Shown: piece by piece, positions 23,751 to 37,553 of the stretch
How the letters are laid out: each line of letters starts with the position of its first letter
How positions within the stretch are numbered: the stretch's first letter is position 1
From: Hydractinia symbiolongicarpus
Taxonomy: Eukaryota > Cnidaria > Hydrozoa > Anthoathecata > Hydractiniidae
Direction of reading: 5' to 3'
Length of the DNA stretch: 64,000 bases
NCBI RefSeq assembly: GCF_029227915.1
Contig: NC_079882.1
Location: forward strand, 31,302,001 to 31,366,000
The notes under the pieces: generated by a model
Told to the model about the DNA's origin: nothing
The model's database searches: none
Seen by the model: only the letters and a program-made list of their open reading frames with translations
Made by a program: the position numbers and the translations under genes

Positions 23751-26700
23751 GAGTTTACTCCCTCGGTACTTTCTTTGTATACTTTTGACTAAACGAGCCG
23801 ACTCCGGGATTTACGGGAAATCGCGTGTTTTCGTTTGCCGGCGATTAAACGTCTTTTATTCAGCGTCTCATCAAAAATGAAAACATTTTTAAAAACTACA
23901 AGTCTCATGCGTTTTAGTGCTGAAAAAATAATTTAAAAAATCGTTCGAGAAATGAGTTTACTTCTTGGGTACTTTCTTTGTATACTTTTGACTATACGGG
24001 CCGGATCCGGGATTTACGCGAAATCGCGGATTTTCGTTTGCCGGCGATTACACTTCTTTTATTCAGCGTCTCACCAAAAATGAAAACATTTTTGAAAACT
24101 ACAAGTCTCATGCGTTATAGTGCTAAAAAAATAATTTAAAAAATCGTTCGGTTAATGAGTTTACTCCCTGGGTACTTTCTTTGTATACTTTGGACTATAC
24201 GAGCCGAGTCCGGGATTTAGGGGAAGTTGCGGGTTTTGGGTTTGCAGGCATTTAAACTTCTTTTATTCAGCGTCTCATCAAAAATGTAAACATTTTCGAA
24301 AACTACAAGTCTCATGCGTTTTACTGGTAAAAAAATAATTTAAAAAATCGTTCGGGAAATGAGTTTACTCCCTGGGTACTTTCTTTGTATACTTTTGACT
24401 ATACGGCCGAGTCCGGGATTTACGCGAAGTCGCGGGTTTTCGTCTGCCGGCGATTACACTTCTTTTATTCAGCGTCTCATCAAAAATGAAAACATTTTTG
24501 AAAACTACAAGTCTCATGCGTTTAAGTGCTAAAAAACTAATTTAAAAAATCGTTTGTGAAATGAATTTACTCCCTGGGTACTTTCTTTATATACTTTTGA
24601 CTATACGGGCCGACTCCGGGATTTACGGGAAATCGCGTGTTTTCGTTTGCCGGCAATTAAACTTCTTTTATTCAACGTCTCATCAAAAATGAAAACATTT
24701 TTAAAAACTACAAGTCTCATGCGTTTAAGTGTTGAAAAAATAATTTAAAAAATCGTTCGAGAAATGAGTTTACTTCTTGGGTACTTTCTTTGTATACTTT
24801 TGACTATACGGGCCGAGTCCGGGATTTACGGGAAATCGCGGGTTTTCGTTTGCCGGCGATTAAACTTCTTTTATTCAGCGTCTCATCAAAAATGAAAACA
24901 TTTTTGAAAACTACAGGTCTCATGCGTTTTACTGGTAAAAAAATAATTTAAAAAATCGTTCGGGAAATGAGTTTACTCCCTGGGTACTTTCTTTGTATAC
25001 TTTGGACTATACGAGCCGAGTCCGGGATTTAGGGGAAGTCGCGGGTTTTGGGTTTGCAGGCATTTAAACTTCTTTTATTCAGCGTCTCATCAAAAATGTA
25101 AACATTTTCGAAAACTACAAGTCTCATGCGTTTTACTGGTAAAAAAATAATTTAAAAAATCGTTCGGGAAATGAGTTTACTCCCTGGGTACTTTCTTTGT
25201 ATACTTTTGACTATACGGCCGAGTCCGGGATTTACGCGAAGTCGCGGGTTTTCGTCTGCCGGCGATTACACTTCTTTTATTCAGCGTCTCATCAAAAATG
25301 AAAACATTTTTGAAAACTACAAGTCTCATGCGTTTTAGTGCTAAAAAACTAATTTAAAAAATCGTTTGTGAAATGAGTTTACTCCCTGGGTACTTTCTTT
25401 ATATACTTTTGACTATACGGGCCGACTCCGGGATTTACGGGAAATCGCGTGTTTTCGTTTGCCGGCGATTAAACTTCTTTTATTCAGCGTCTCATCAAAA
25501 ATAAAAACATTTTTAAAAACTACAAGTCTCATGCGTTTTAGTGCTGAAAAAATAATTTAAAAAATCGTTCGAGAAATGAGTTTACTTCTTGGGTACTTTC
25601 TTTGTATACTTTTGACTATACGGGCCGAGTCTGGGATTTACGGGAAATCGCGGGTTTTCGTTTGCCGGCGATTAAACTTCTTTTATTCAGCGTCTCATCA
25701 AAAATGAAAACATTTTTGAAAACTACAGGTCTCATGCGTTTTACTGGTAAAAAAATAATTTAAAAAATCGTTCGGGAAATGAGTTTACTCCCTGGGTACT
25801 TTCTTTGTATACTTTGGACTATACGAGCCGAGTCCGGGATTTAGGGGAAGTCGCGGGTTTTGGGTTTGCAGGCATTTAAACTTCTTTTATTCAGCGTCTC
25901 ATCAAAAATGTAAACATTTTCGAAAACTACAAGTCTCATGCGTTTTACTGGTAAAAAAATAATTTAAAAAATCGTTCGGGAAATGAGTTTACTCCCTGGG
26001 TACTTTCTTTGTATACTTTTGACTATACGGCCGAGTCCGGGATTTACGCGAAGTCGCGGGTTTTCGTCTGCCGGCGATTACACTTCTTTTATTCAGCGTC
26101 TCATCAAAAATGAAAACATTTTTGAAAACTACAAGTCTCATGCGTTTTAGTGCTAAAAAACTAATTTAAAAAATCGTTTGTGAAATGGGTTTACTCCCTG
26201 GGTACTTTCTTTATATACTTTTGACTATACGGGCCGACTCCGGGATTTACGGGAAATCGCGTGTTTTCGTTTGCCGGCGATTAAACTTCTTTTATTCAGC
26301 GTCTCATCAAAAATAAAAACATTTTTAAAAACTACAAGTCTCATGCGTTTTAGTGCTGAAAAAATAATTTAAAAAATCGTTCGAGAAATGAGTTTACTTC
26401 TTGGGTACTTTCTTTGTATACTTTTGACTATACGGGCCGAGTCTGGGATTTACGGGAAATCGCGGGTTTTCGTTTGCCGGCGATTTAACTTCTTTTATTC
26501 AGCGTCTCATCAAAAATGAAAACATTTTTGAAAACTACAGGTCTCATGCGTTTTACTGGTAACAAAATAATTTAAAAAATCGTTCGGGAAATGAGTTTAC
26601 TCCCTGGGTACTTCCTTTGTATACTTTTGTCTATACGGGCCGGATCCGGGATTTACGCGAAATCGCGGATTTTCGTTTGCCGGCGATTACACTTCTTTTA

Positions 26701-27810
26701 TTCAGCGTCTCACCAAAAATGAAAACATTTTTGAAAACTACAAGTCTCATGCGTTATAGTGCTAAAAAAATAATTTAAAAAATCGTTCGGTTAATGAGTT
26801 TACTCCCTGGGTACTTTCTTTGTATACTTTGGACTATACGAGCCGAGTCCGGAATTTAGGGGAAGTCGCGGGTTTTGGGTTTGCAGGCGATTAAACTTCT
26901 TTTATTCAGTGTCTCATCAACAATGTAAACATTTTCGAAAACTACAAGTCTCATGCGTTTTACTGGTAAAAAAATAATTTAAAAAATCGTTCGGGAAATG
27001 AGTTTACTCCCTGGGTACTTTCTTTGTATACTTTTGACTATACGGCCGAGTCCGGGATTTACGCGAAGTCGCGGGTTTTCGTCTGCCGGCGATTACACTT
27101 CTTTTATTCAGCGTCTCATCAAAAATGAAAACATTTTTGAAAACTACAAGTCTCATGCGTTTTAGTGCTAAAAAACTAATTTAAAAAATCGTTTGTGAAA
27201 TGAGTTTACTCCCTGGGTACTTTCTTTATATACTTTTGACTATACGGGCCGACTCCGGGATTTACGGGAAATCGCGGGTTTTCGTTTGCCGGCGATTGCA
27301 CTTCTTTTATTCAGCGTCTCATCAAAAATGAAAACATTTATAAAAACTACATGTCTCATGCGTTTTAGTGCTGAAAAAATAATTTAAAAAATCGTTCGAG
27401 AAATGAGTTTACTTCTTGGGTACTTTCTTTGTATACTTTTGACTATACGGGCCGAGTCCGGGATTTACGGGAAATCGCGGGTTTTCGTTTGCCGGCGATT
27501 AAACTTCTTTTATTCAGCGTCTCATCAAATATGAAAACATTTTTAAAAACTACAAGTCTCATGCGTTTTAGTGGTGAAAAAATAATTTAAAAAATCGTTC
27601 GGGAAATGAGTTTACTCCCTGGGTACTTTCTTTGTATACTTTTGACTATACGGGCCGAGTCCGGGATTTACGCGATATCGCGGGTTTTCGTTTGCCGGCG
27701 ATTACACTTCTTTCATTCCGCGTCACATCAAAAATGAAAACATTTTTGATAACTACAAGTCTCATGCGTTTTAGTGCTAAAAAACTAAATTAAAAAATCC
27801 TTTGTGAAAT
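23751..27810. repeat. Twenty-monomer zone of 4-mer and 5-mer HORs
   Basis: The zone starts with a D-like unit (CTAAACGAGCCGACTCC) and an M'/C hybrid at about 23954, then B'. E'-D-M'-B' 4-mers start at 24361 and 25173, and an E'-D-M'-C-B' 5-mer at 25985. Then come E' (27000), a D/E hybrid, a K/M unit and P. The equivalent in the second large copy (50070-53723) has 18 monomers, all as 5-mers, so the C-less 4-mer is private to this copy. Confidence 0.75.
24361..25984. repeat. Two tandem 4-mer HORs (E'-D-M'-B'), 812 bp each
   Basis: Units start at 24361 and 25173, and the next E' is at 25985. ACGGCCG (one G shorter than usual) is at 24403, 25215 and 26027, exactly 812 bp apart. The C monomer normally found between M' and B' is missing, so the 4-mer derives from the 5-mer by loss of C. 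Confidence 0.82.
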
Positions 27811-28622
27811 GAGTTTACTCCCTGGGTACTTTCTTTATATACTTTTGACTATACGGGTCGTGGCCAGGATTTAGGGGAAATCGCGGGTTTTCGTTTGCCA
27901 ACGATTAAACTTCTTTTATTCAGCGTCTCATCAAAAATGTAAACATTTTCGAACACTAAAGTCTCATTCGTTCTAGTGGTGCAGAAATAATTTGAAAAAT
28001 CGTTCAGGAAATCAGTTTACTCCCTGGGTACTTCTTTTTATATATTTTCGACTATACGGGCCAAACCCGAGATTTACGGGAAATCGCGGGTTTTTGTTTG
28101 CCTGCGATTAAACTGCTTTTATTCAGCGTCTCATCAAAAATGAAAACATTTTTGAAAACTACAAGTCTCATGCTATTTAGTGGTGAAAAAATAATTTAAA
28201 AAATCGTTCGGGAAATGAGTTTACACTCTGGGTACTTTCTTTGTATACTTTTGACTATAAGGGCCGATCCCGGGAGTTAGGGGAAATCGCGGGTTTCGGT
28301 TTGCCGGCGATTAAACTTCTTTTATTCAGCGTTTCATCAAATATGAAAACATTTCTGAATGCTACAAGTCTGATTCGTTTTAGTGGTGCAAAAATAATTT
28401 GAAATATCGTTCGGGAAATCAGTTTACTCCCTTGGTACTTTCTTTGTATACTTTTGACTATACTGGCCGAGTCCGGGACTTACGGGAAATCGTGGGTTTT
28501 GGTTTGCCGGTGATTAAACTTCTTTTAATCAGCGTCTCATCAAAAATAAAAACATTTTTGAAAACTACAAGTCTCATGCGTTTTACTGGTGAAAAAATAA
28601 TTTAAAAAATAGTTCGGGAAAT
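27811..28622. repeat. Divergent cassette F-G-H-I
   Basis: Monomers start at 27811, 28013, 28217 and 28420. Offset from the cassette at 22939 is 4,872 bp, 24 monomers. The I unit has CCCTTGGTAC and TTTTAATCAGCG as private changes. The partner is 53724-54738, which has one extra monomer. Confidence 0.86.
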
Positions 28623-31600
28623 GAGTTTACTCCCTCGGTACTTTCTTTGTATACTTTTGACTAAACGGGCCGACTCCGGGATTTACGGGAAATCGCATGT
28701 TTTCGTTTGCCGGCGATTAAACTTCTTTTATTCAGCGTCTCATCAAAAATGAAAACATTTTTAAAAACTACAAGTCTCATGCGTTTTAGTGCTGAAAAAA
28801 TAATTTAAAAAATCGTTCGAGAAATGAGTTTACTTCTTGGGTACTTTCTTTGTATACTTTTGACTATACGGGCCGAGTCCGGGATTTACGGGAAATCGCA
28901 GGTTTTCGTTTGCCGGCGATTAAACTTCTTTTATTCAGCGTCTCATCAAAAATGAAAACATTTTTGAAAACTACAGGTCTCATGCGTTTTACTGGTAAAA
29001 AAATAATTTAAAAAATCGTTCGGGAAATGAGTTTACTCCCTGGGTACTTCCTTTGTATACTTTTGTCTATACGGGCCGGATCCGGGATTTACGCGAAATC
29101 GCGGATTTTCGTTTGCCGGCGATTACACTTCTTTTATTCAGCGTCTCACCAAAAATGAAAACATTTTTGAAAACTACAAGTCTCATGCGTTATAGTGCTA
29201 AAAAAATAATTTAAAAAATCGTTCGGTTAATGAGTTTACTCCCTGGGTACTTTCTTTGTATACTTTGGACTATACGAGCCGAGTCCGGGATTTAGGGGAA
29301 GTCGCGGGTTTTGGGTTTGCAGGCATTTAAACTTCTTTTATTCAGCGTCTCATCAAAAATGTAAACATTTTCGAAAACTACAAGTCTCATGCGTTTTAGT
29401 GCTAAAAAACTAATTTAAAAAATCGTTTGTGAAATGAGTTTACTCCCTGGGTACTTTCTTTATATACTTTTGACTATACGGGCCGACTCCGGGATTTACG
29501 GGAAATCGCGTGTTTTCGTTTGCCGGCGATTAAACTTCTTTTATTCAGCGTCTCATCAAAAATGAAAACATTTTTAAAAACTACAAGTCTCATGCGTTTT
29601 AGTGCTGAAAAAATAATTTAAAAAATCGTTCGAGAAATGAGTTTACTTCTTGGGTACTTTCTTTGTATACTTTTGACTATACGGGCCGAGTCCGGGATTT
29701 ACGGGAAATCGCGGGTTTTCGTTTGCCGGCGATTAAACTTCTTTTATTCAGCGTCTCATCAAAAATGAAAACATTTTTGAAAACTACAGGTCTCATGCGT
29801 TTTACTGGTAAAAAAATAATTTAAAAAATCGTTCGGGAAATGAGTTTACTCCCTGGGTACTTCCTTTGTATACTTTTGTCTATACGGGCCGGATCCGGGA
29901 TTTACGCGAAATCGCGGATTTTCGTTTGCCGGCGATTACACTTCTTTTATTCAGCGTCTCACCAAAAATGAAAACATTTTTGAAAACTACAAGTCTCATG
30001 CGTTATAGTGCTAAAAAAATAATTTAAAAAATCGTTCGGTTAATGAGTTTACTCCCTGGGTACTTTCTTTGTATACTTTGGACTATACGAGCCGAGTCCG
30101 GGATTTAGGGGAAGTCGCGGGTTTTGGGTTTGCAGGCATTTAAACTTCTTTTATTCAGCGTCTCATCAAAAATGTAAACATTTTCGAAAACTACAAGTCT
30201 CATGCGTTTTACTGGTAAATAAATAATTTAAAAAATCGTTCGGGAAATGAGTTTACTCCCTGGGTACTTTCTTTGTATACTTTTGACTATACGGCCGAGT
30301 CCGGGATTTACGCGAAGTCGCGGGTTTTCGTCTGCCGGCGATTACACTTCTTTTATTCAGCGTCTCATCAAAAATGAAAACATTTTTGAAAACTACAAGT
30401 CTCATGCGTTTTAGTGCTAAAAAACTAATTTAAAAAATCGTTTGTGAAATGAGTTTACTCCCTGGGTACTTTCTTTATATACTTTTGACTATACGGGCCG
30501 ACTCCGGGATTTACGGGAAATCGCGTGTTTTCGTTTGCCGGCGATTAAACTTCTTTTATTCAGCGTCTCATCAAAAATGAAAACATTTTTAAAAACTACA
30601 AGTCTCATGCGTTTTAGTGCTGAAAAAATAATTTAAAAAATCGTTCGAGAAATGAGTTTACTTCTTGGGTACTTTCTTTGTATACTTTTGACTATACGGG
30701 CCGAGTCCGGGATTTACGGGAAATCGCGGGTTTTCGTTTGCCGGCGATTAAACTTCTTTTATTCAGTGTCTCATCAAAAATGAAAACATTTTTGAAAACT
30801 ACAGGTCTCATGCGTTTTACTGGTAAAAAAATAATTTAAAAAATCGTTCGGGAAATGAGTTTACTCCCTGGGTACTTCCTTTGTATACTTTTGTCTATAC
30901 GGGCCGGATCCGGGATTTACGCGAAATCGCGGATTTTCGTTTGCCGGCGATTACACTTCTTTTATTCAGCGTCTCACCAAAAATGAAAACATTTTTGAAA
31001 ACTACAAGTCTCATGCGTTATAGTGCTAAAAAAATAATTTAAAAAATCGTTCGGTTAATGAGTTTACTCCCTGGGTACTTTCTTTGTATACTTTGGACTA
31101 TACGAGCCGAGTCCGGGATTTAGGGGAAGTCGCGGGTTTTGGGTTTGCAGGCATTTAAACTTCTTTTATTCAGCGTCTCACCAAAAATGTAAACATTTTT
31201 GAAAACTACAAGTCTCATGCGTTTTAGTGGTGAAAAAATAATTTAAAAAATCGTTCGGGAAATGAGTTTACTTCCTGGGTACTTCCTTTGTATACTTTTG
31301 TCTATACAGGCCGGATCCGGGATTTACGCGAATTCGCGGATTTTCGTTTGCCGGCGATTACACTTCTTTTATTCAGCGTCTCACCAAAAATGAAAACATT
31401 TTTGAAAACTACAAGTCTCATGCGTTATAGTGCTAAAAAAATAATTTAAAAAAACGTTCGGTTAATGAGTTTACTCCCTGGGTACTTTCTTTGTATACTT
31501 TGGACTATACGAGCCGAGTCCGGGATTTAGGGGAAGTCGCGGGTTTTGGGTTTGCAGGCGATTAAACTTCTTTTATTCAGCGTCTCATCAAAAATGTAAA

Positions 31601-34600
31601 CATTTTCGAAAACTACAAGTCTTATGCGTTTTACTGGTAAAAAAATAATTTAAAAAATCGTTCGGGAAATGAGTTTACTCCCTGGGTACTTTCTTTGTAT
31701 ACTTTTGACTATACGGCCGAGTCCGGGATTTACGCGAAGTCGCGGGTTTTCGTCTGCCGGCGATTACACTTCTTTTATTCAGCGTCTCATCAAAAATGAA
31801 AACATTTTTGAAAACTACAAGTCTCATGCGTTTTAGTGCTAAAAAACTAATTTAAAAAATCGTTTGTGAAATGAGTTTACTCCCTGGGTACTTTCTTTAT
31901 ATACTTTTGACTATACGGGCCGACTCCGGGATTTACGGGAAATCGCGTGTTTTCGTTTGCCGGCGATTAAACTTCTTTTATTCAGCGTCTCATCAAAAAT
32001 AAAAACAATTTTAAAAACTACAAGTCTCATGCGTTTTAGTGCTGAAAAAATAATTTAAAAAATCGTTCGAGAAATGAGTTTACTTCTTGGGTACTTTCTT
32101 TGTATACTTTTGACTATACGGGCCGAGTCCGGGATTTACGGGAAATCGCGGGTTTTCGTTTGCCGGCGATTTAACTTCTTTTATTCAGCGTCTCATCAAA
32201 AATGAAAACATTTTTGAAAACTACAGGTCTCATGCGTTTTACTGGTAACAAAATAATTTAAAAAATCGTTCGGGAAATGAGTTTACTCCCTGGGTACTTC
32301 CTTTGTATACTTTTGTCTATACGGGCCGGATCCGGGATTTCCGCGAAATCGCGGATTTTCGTTTGCCGGCGATTACACTTCTTTTATTCAGCGTCTCACC
32401 AAAAATGAAAACATTTTTGAAAACTACAAGTCTCATGCGTTATAGTGCTAAAAAAATAATTTAAAAAATCGTTCGGTTAATGAGTTTACTCCCTGGGTAC
32501 TTTCTTTGTATACTTTGGACTATACGAGCCGAGTCCGGAATTTAGGGGAAGTCGCGGGTTTTGGGTTTGCAGGCGATTAAACTTCTTTTATTCAGTGTCT
32601 CATCAACAATGTAAACATTTTCGAAAACTACAAGTCTCATGCGTTTTACTGGTAAAAAAATAATTTAAAAAATCGTTCGGGAAATGAGTTTACTCCCTGG
32701 GTACTTTCTTTGTATACTTTTGACTATACGGCCGAGTCCGGGATTTACGCGAAGTCGCGGGTTTTCGTCTGCCGGCGATTACACTTCTTTTATTCAGCGT
32801 CTCATCAAAAATGAAAACATTTTTGAAAACTACAAGTCTCATGCGTTTTAGTGCTAAAAAACTAATTTAAAAAATCGTTTGTGAAATGAGTTTACTCCCT
32901 GGGTACTTTCTTTATATACTTTTGACTATAAGGGCCGACTCCGGGATTTACGGGAAATCGCGTGTTTTCGTTTGCCGGCGATTAAACTTGTTTTATTCAG
33001 CGTCTCATCAAAAATGAAAACATTTTAAAAACTACAAGTCTCATGCGTTTTAGTGCTGAAAAAATAATTTAAAAAATCGTTCGGGAAATGAGTTTACTCC
33101 CTGGGTACTTTCTTTGTATACTTTTGACTATACGGGCCGAGCCTGGGATTTACGGGAAATCGCGGGTTTTCGTTTGCAGGCGATTAAACTTCTTTTATTC
33201 AGCGTCTCATCAAAAATGAAAACATTTTTGAAAACTACAAGTCTCATGCGTTTTAGTGGTAAAAAAATAATTTAAAAAATCGTTCGGGAAATGAGTTTAC
33301 TCCCTGGGTTCTTTCTTTGTATACTTTTGACTATACGGGCCGAGTCCTGGATTTACGCGAAATCCCGGGTTTTCGTTTGCCGGCGATTACAATTCTTGCA
33401 TTCAGCGTCTCATCAAAAATGAAAACATTTTTGATAACTACAAGTCTCATGCGTTTTAGTGCTGAAAAAATAATTTAAAAAATCGTTCGAGAAATGAGTT
33501 TACTTCTTGGGTACTTTCTTTGTATACTTTTGACTATACGGGCCGAGTCCGGGATTTACGGGAAATCGCAGGTTTTCGTTTGCCGGCGATTAAACTTCTT
33601 TTATTCAGCGTCTCATCAAAAATGAAAACATTTTTGAAAACTACAGGTCTCATGCGTTTTACTGGTAAAAAAATAATTTAAAAAATCGTTCGGGAAATGA
33701 GTTTACTCCCTGGGTACTTTCTTTGTATACTTTTGACTATACGGCCGAGTCCGGGATTTACGCGAAGTCGCGGGTTTTCGTCTGCCGGCGATTACACTTC
33801 TTTTATTCAGCGTCTCATCAAAAATGAAAACATTTGTGAAAACTACAAGTCTCATGCGTTTTAGTGCTAAAAAACTAATTTAAAAAATCGTTTGTGAAAT
33901 GAGTTTACTCCCTGGGTACTTTCTTTATATACTTTTGACTATACGGGCCGACTCCGGGATTTACGGGAAATCGCGTGTTTTCGTTTGCCGGCGATTAAAC
34001 TTCTTTTATTCAGCGTCTCATCAAAAATGAAAACATTTTTAAAAACTACAAGTCTCATGCGTTTTAGTGCTGAAAAAATAATTTAAAAAATCGTTCGAGA
34101 AATGAGTTTACTTCTTGGGTACTTTCTTTGTATACTTTTGACTATACGGGCCGAGTCCGGGATTTACGGGAAATCGCAGGTTTTCGTTTGCCGGCGATTA
34201 AACTTCTTTTATTCAGCGTCTCATCAAAAATGAAAACATTTTTGAAAACTACAGGTCTCATGCGTTTTACTGGTAAAAAAATAATTTAAAAAATCGTTCG
34301 GGAAATGAGTTTACTCCCTGGGTACTTTCTTTGTATACTTTTGACTATACGGCCGAGTCCGGGATTTACGCGAAGTCGCGGGTTTTCGTCTGCCGGCGAT
34401 TACACTTCTTTTATTCAGCGTCTCATCAAAAATGAAAACATTTTCGAAAACTACAAGTCTCATGCGTTTTAGTGCTAAAAAACTAATTTAAAAAATCGTT
34501 TGTGAAATGAGTTTACTCCCTGGGTACTTTCTTTATATACTTTTGACTATACGGGCCGACTCCGGGATTTACGGGAAATCGCGTGTTTTCGTTTGCCGGC

Positions 34601-35929
34601 GATTAAACTTCTTTTATTCAGCGTCTCATCAAAAATGAAAACATTTTTAAAAACTACAAGTCTCATGCGTTTTAGTGCTGAAAAAATAATTTAAAAAATC
34701 GTTCGAGAAATGAGTTTACTTCTTGGGTACTTTCTTTGTATACTTTTGACTATACGGGCCGAGTCCGGGATTTACGGGAAATCGCGGGTTTTCGTTTGCC
34801 GGCGATTAAACTTCTGTTATTCAGCGTCTCATCAAAAATGAAAACATTTTTGAAAACTACAGGTCTCATGCGTTTTACTGGTAAAAAAATAATTTAAAAA
34901 ATCGTTCGGGAAATGAGTTTACTCCCTGGGTACTTCCTTTGTATACTTTTGTCTATACGGGCCGGATCCGGGATTTACGCGAAATCGCGGATTTTCGTTT
35001 GCCGGCGATTACACTTCTTTTATTCAGCGTCTCACCAAAAATGAAAACATTTTTGAAAACTACAAGTCTCATGCGTTATAGTGCTAAAAAAATAATTTAA
35101 AAAATCGTTCGGTTAATGAGTTTACTCCCTGGGTACTTTCTTTGTATACTTTGGACTATACGAGCCGAGTCGGGGATTTAGGGGAAGTCGCGGGTTTTGG
35201 GTTTGCAGGCATTTAAACTTCTTTTATTCAGCGTCTCATCAAAAATGTAAACATTTTCGAAAACTACAAGTCTCATGCGTTTTACTGGTAAAAAAATAAT
35301 TTGAAAAATCGTTCGGGAAATGAGTTTACTCCCTGGGTACTTTCTTTGTATACTTTTGACTATACGGCCGAGTCCGGGATTTACGCGAAGTCGCGGGTTT
35401 TCGTCTGCCGGCGATTACACTTCTTTTATTCAGCGTCTCATCAAAAATGAAAACATTTTTGAAAACTACAAGTCTCATGCGTTTTAGTGCTAAAAAACTA
35501 ATTTAAAAAATCGTTTGTGAAATGAGTTTACTCCCTGGGTACTTTCTTTATATACTTTTGACTATACGGGCCGACTCCGGGATTTACGGGAAATCGCGTG
35601 TTTTCGTTTGCCGGCGATTAAACTTCTTTTATTCAGCGTCTCATCAAAAATAAAAACATTTTTAAAAACTACAAGTCTCATGCGTTTTAGTGCTGAAAAA
35701 ATAATTTAAAAAATCGTTCGAGAAATGAGTTTACTTCTTGGGTACTTTCTTTGTATACTTTTGACTATACGGGCCGAGTCCGGGATTTACGGGAAATCGC
35801 GGGTTTTCGTTTGCCGGCGATTTAACTTCTTTTATTCAGCGTCTCATCAAAAATGAAAACATTTTTGAAAACTACAGGTCTCATGCGTTTTACTGGTAAC
35901 AAAATAATTTAAAAAATCGTTCGGGAAAT
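28623..35929. repeat. 5-mer HOR zone (D-M'-C-B'-E'), 1,015-bp period
   Basis: D monomers start at 29436, 30451, 31873, 32888, 33901, 34509 and 35524. The intervals are 1015, 1422, 1015, 1013, 608 and 1015 bp, that is 5, 7, 5, 5, 3 and 5 monomers. The first unit (28623-29435) lacks E' and is a 4-mer. One variant 5-mer near 32.1-32.7 kb carries GCGATTTAAC, GGTAACAAAATAATTT and TCAACAATG. A unit near 33297 has GGGTTCTTTC, ATCCCGGG and TTCTTGCATTC. Confidence 0.8.
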
Positions 35930-36132
35930 GAGTTTACTCCCTGGGTACTTCCTTTGTATACTTTTGTCTATACGAGCCGGATCCGGGATTTACGGGAAAT
36001 CACGTGTTTTCGTTTGCCGGCGATTAAACTTCTTTTATTCAGCGTCTCATCAAAAATGAAAACATTTTTAAAAACTACAAGTCTCATGCGTTTTAGTGCT
36101 GAAAAAATAATTTAAAAAATCGTTCGAGAAAT
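35930..36132. repeat. C/L hybrid monomer at the large-duplication junction
   Basis: The left half is C of the 5-mer zone (TACTTCC, TTGTCTATACG, CCGGATCCGG). The right half is L of the 8-mer zone (GGGAAATCACGTG). The switch lies within 35982-35994. To its left the array is 5-mer HOR; to its right it resumes the L-M-C-D(ATTG) order seen at 10561-11372. This is the only C/L join of this kind I found. Confidence 0.78.
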
Positions 36133-37147
36133 GAGTTTACTTCTTGGGTACTTTCTTTGTATACTTTTGACTATACGGGCCGAGTCCGGGATTTACGGGA
36201 AATCGCGGGTTTTCGTTTGCCGGCGATTAAACTTCTTTTATTCAGCGTCTCATCAAAAATGAAAACATTTTTGAAAACTACAAGTCTCATGCGTTTTACT
36301 GGTAAAAAAATAATTTAAAAAATCGTACGGGAAATGAGTTTACTCCCTGGGTACTTCCTTTGTATACTTTTGACTATACGGGCCGGATCCGGGATTTACG
36401 CGAAATCGCGGATTTTCGTTTGCCAGCGATTACACTTCTTTTATTCAGCGTCTCATCAATAATGAAAACATTTTTGAAAACTACAAGTCTCATGCGTTTT
36501 AGTGCTAAAAAACTAATTTAAAAAATCGTTATTGAAATGAGTTTACTCCCTGGGTACTTTCTTTATATACTTTTGACTATACGGGCCGAGTCCGGGATTT
36601 ACGGGAAATCGCGTGTTTTCATTTGCCGGCGATTAAACTTCTTTTATTCAGCGTCTCATCAAAAATTAAAACATTTTAAAAACTACAAGTCTCATGCGTT
36701 TTAGTGGTGAAAAAATAATTTAAAAAATCGTTCGGATAATGAGTTTACTCCCTGGGTACTTTCTTTGTATACTTTGGACTATACGAGCCGAGTCCGGGAT
36801 TTAGGGGAAGTCGCGGGTTTTGGGTTTGCAGGCGATTAAACTTCTTTTACTCAGCGTCTCATCAAAAATGTAAACATTTTCGAAAACTACAAGTCTCATG
36901 CGTTTTACTGGTAAAAAAATAATTTAAAAAATCGTTCGTGAAATGAGTTTACTCCCTGGGTACTTTCTTTGTATACTTTTGACTATACGGGCCGAGTCCG
37001 GGATTTACGCGAAATCGCGGGTTTTCGTTTGCCGGCGATTACACTTCTTTCATTCAGCGTCTCATCCAAAATGAAAACATTTTTGATAACTACAAGTCCC
37101 ATGCGTTTTAGTGCTAAAAAACTAATTTAAAAAATCGTTTGTGAAAT
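36133..37147. repeat. M-C-D(ATTG)-B-P' run
   Basis: Five ordinary monomers repeat the markers of the 10.76-11.37 and 15.2-16.2 kb stretches: TTTGCCAGCG, CATCAATAATG, TTATTGAAATG, AAAATTAAAAC, and finally TTCATTCAGC with GTCCCATG. Confidence 0.72.
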
Positions 37148-37553
37148 GAGTTTACTCCCTGGGTACTTTCTTTATATACTTTTGACTATACGGGTCGTGG
37201 CCAGGATTTAGGGGAAATCGCGGGTTTTTGTTTGCCAACGATTAAACTTCTTTTATTCAGCGTCTCATCAAAAATGTAAACATTTTCGAATACTAAAGTC
37301 TCATTCGTTCTAGTGGTGCAGAAATAATTTGAAAAAACGTTCAGGAAATCAGTTTACTCCCTGGGTACTTCTTTTTATATATTTTCGACTATACGGGCTA
37401 AACCCGAGATTTACGGGAAATCGCGGGTTTTTGTTTGACGGCGATTAAACTGCTTTTATTTAGCGTCTCATCAAAAATGAAAAAATTTTTGAAAACTGCA
37501 AGTCTCATGCTATTTAGTGGTGAAAAAATAATTTAAAAAATCGTTCGGGAAAT
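37148..37553. repeat. Divergent cassette F-G
   Basis: F starts at 37148 and G at 37350 (GGGCTAAACCC, TTTGACGGCG, GAAAAAATTTTTG, AACTGCAAG). It is followed by a D unit with TTACTTCCTGGG, as at 11576, where the first large copy has only an F/G hybrid. Confidence 0.82.

Larger units (their letters stand above)
10617..35985. repeat. First copy of a 25.4-kb tandem duplication
   Basis: Markers in this span recur downstream in the same order. The pairs are: the C variant CATCAATAATG (11085/36453), D variant ATTG (11171/36539), TACACATTTT (12111/38089), divergent cassettes (13404/39110, 16247/40735, 17870/41547, 22939/49258), CAACAATG (26921/52834), a D-like unit (28623/54739), CAACAATG again (32607/59941), GGGTTCTTTC (33306/61045) and GCGATTTAAC (35818/62544). 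Offsets range from 23.7 to 27.7 kb. Except across 38.16-38.52 kb, they change by amounts within 1-3 bp of whole multiples of 203. Ends are inferred from the C/L hybrid near 35982-35994. Confidence 0.72.
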
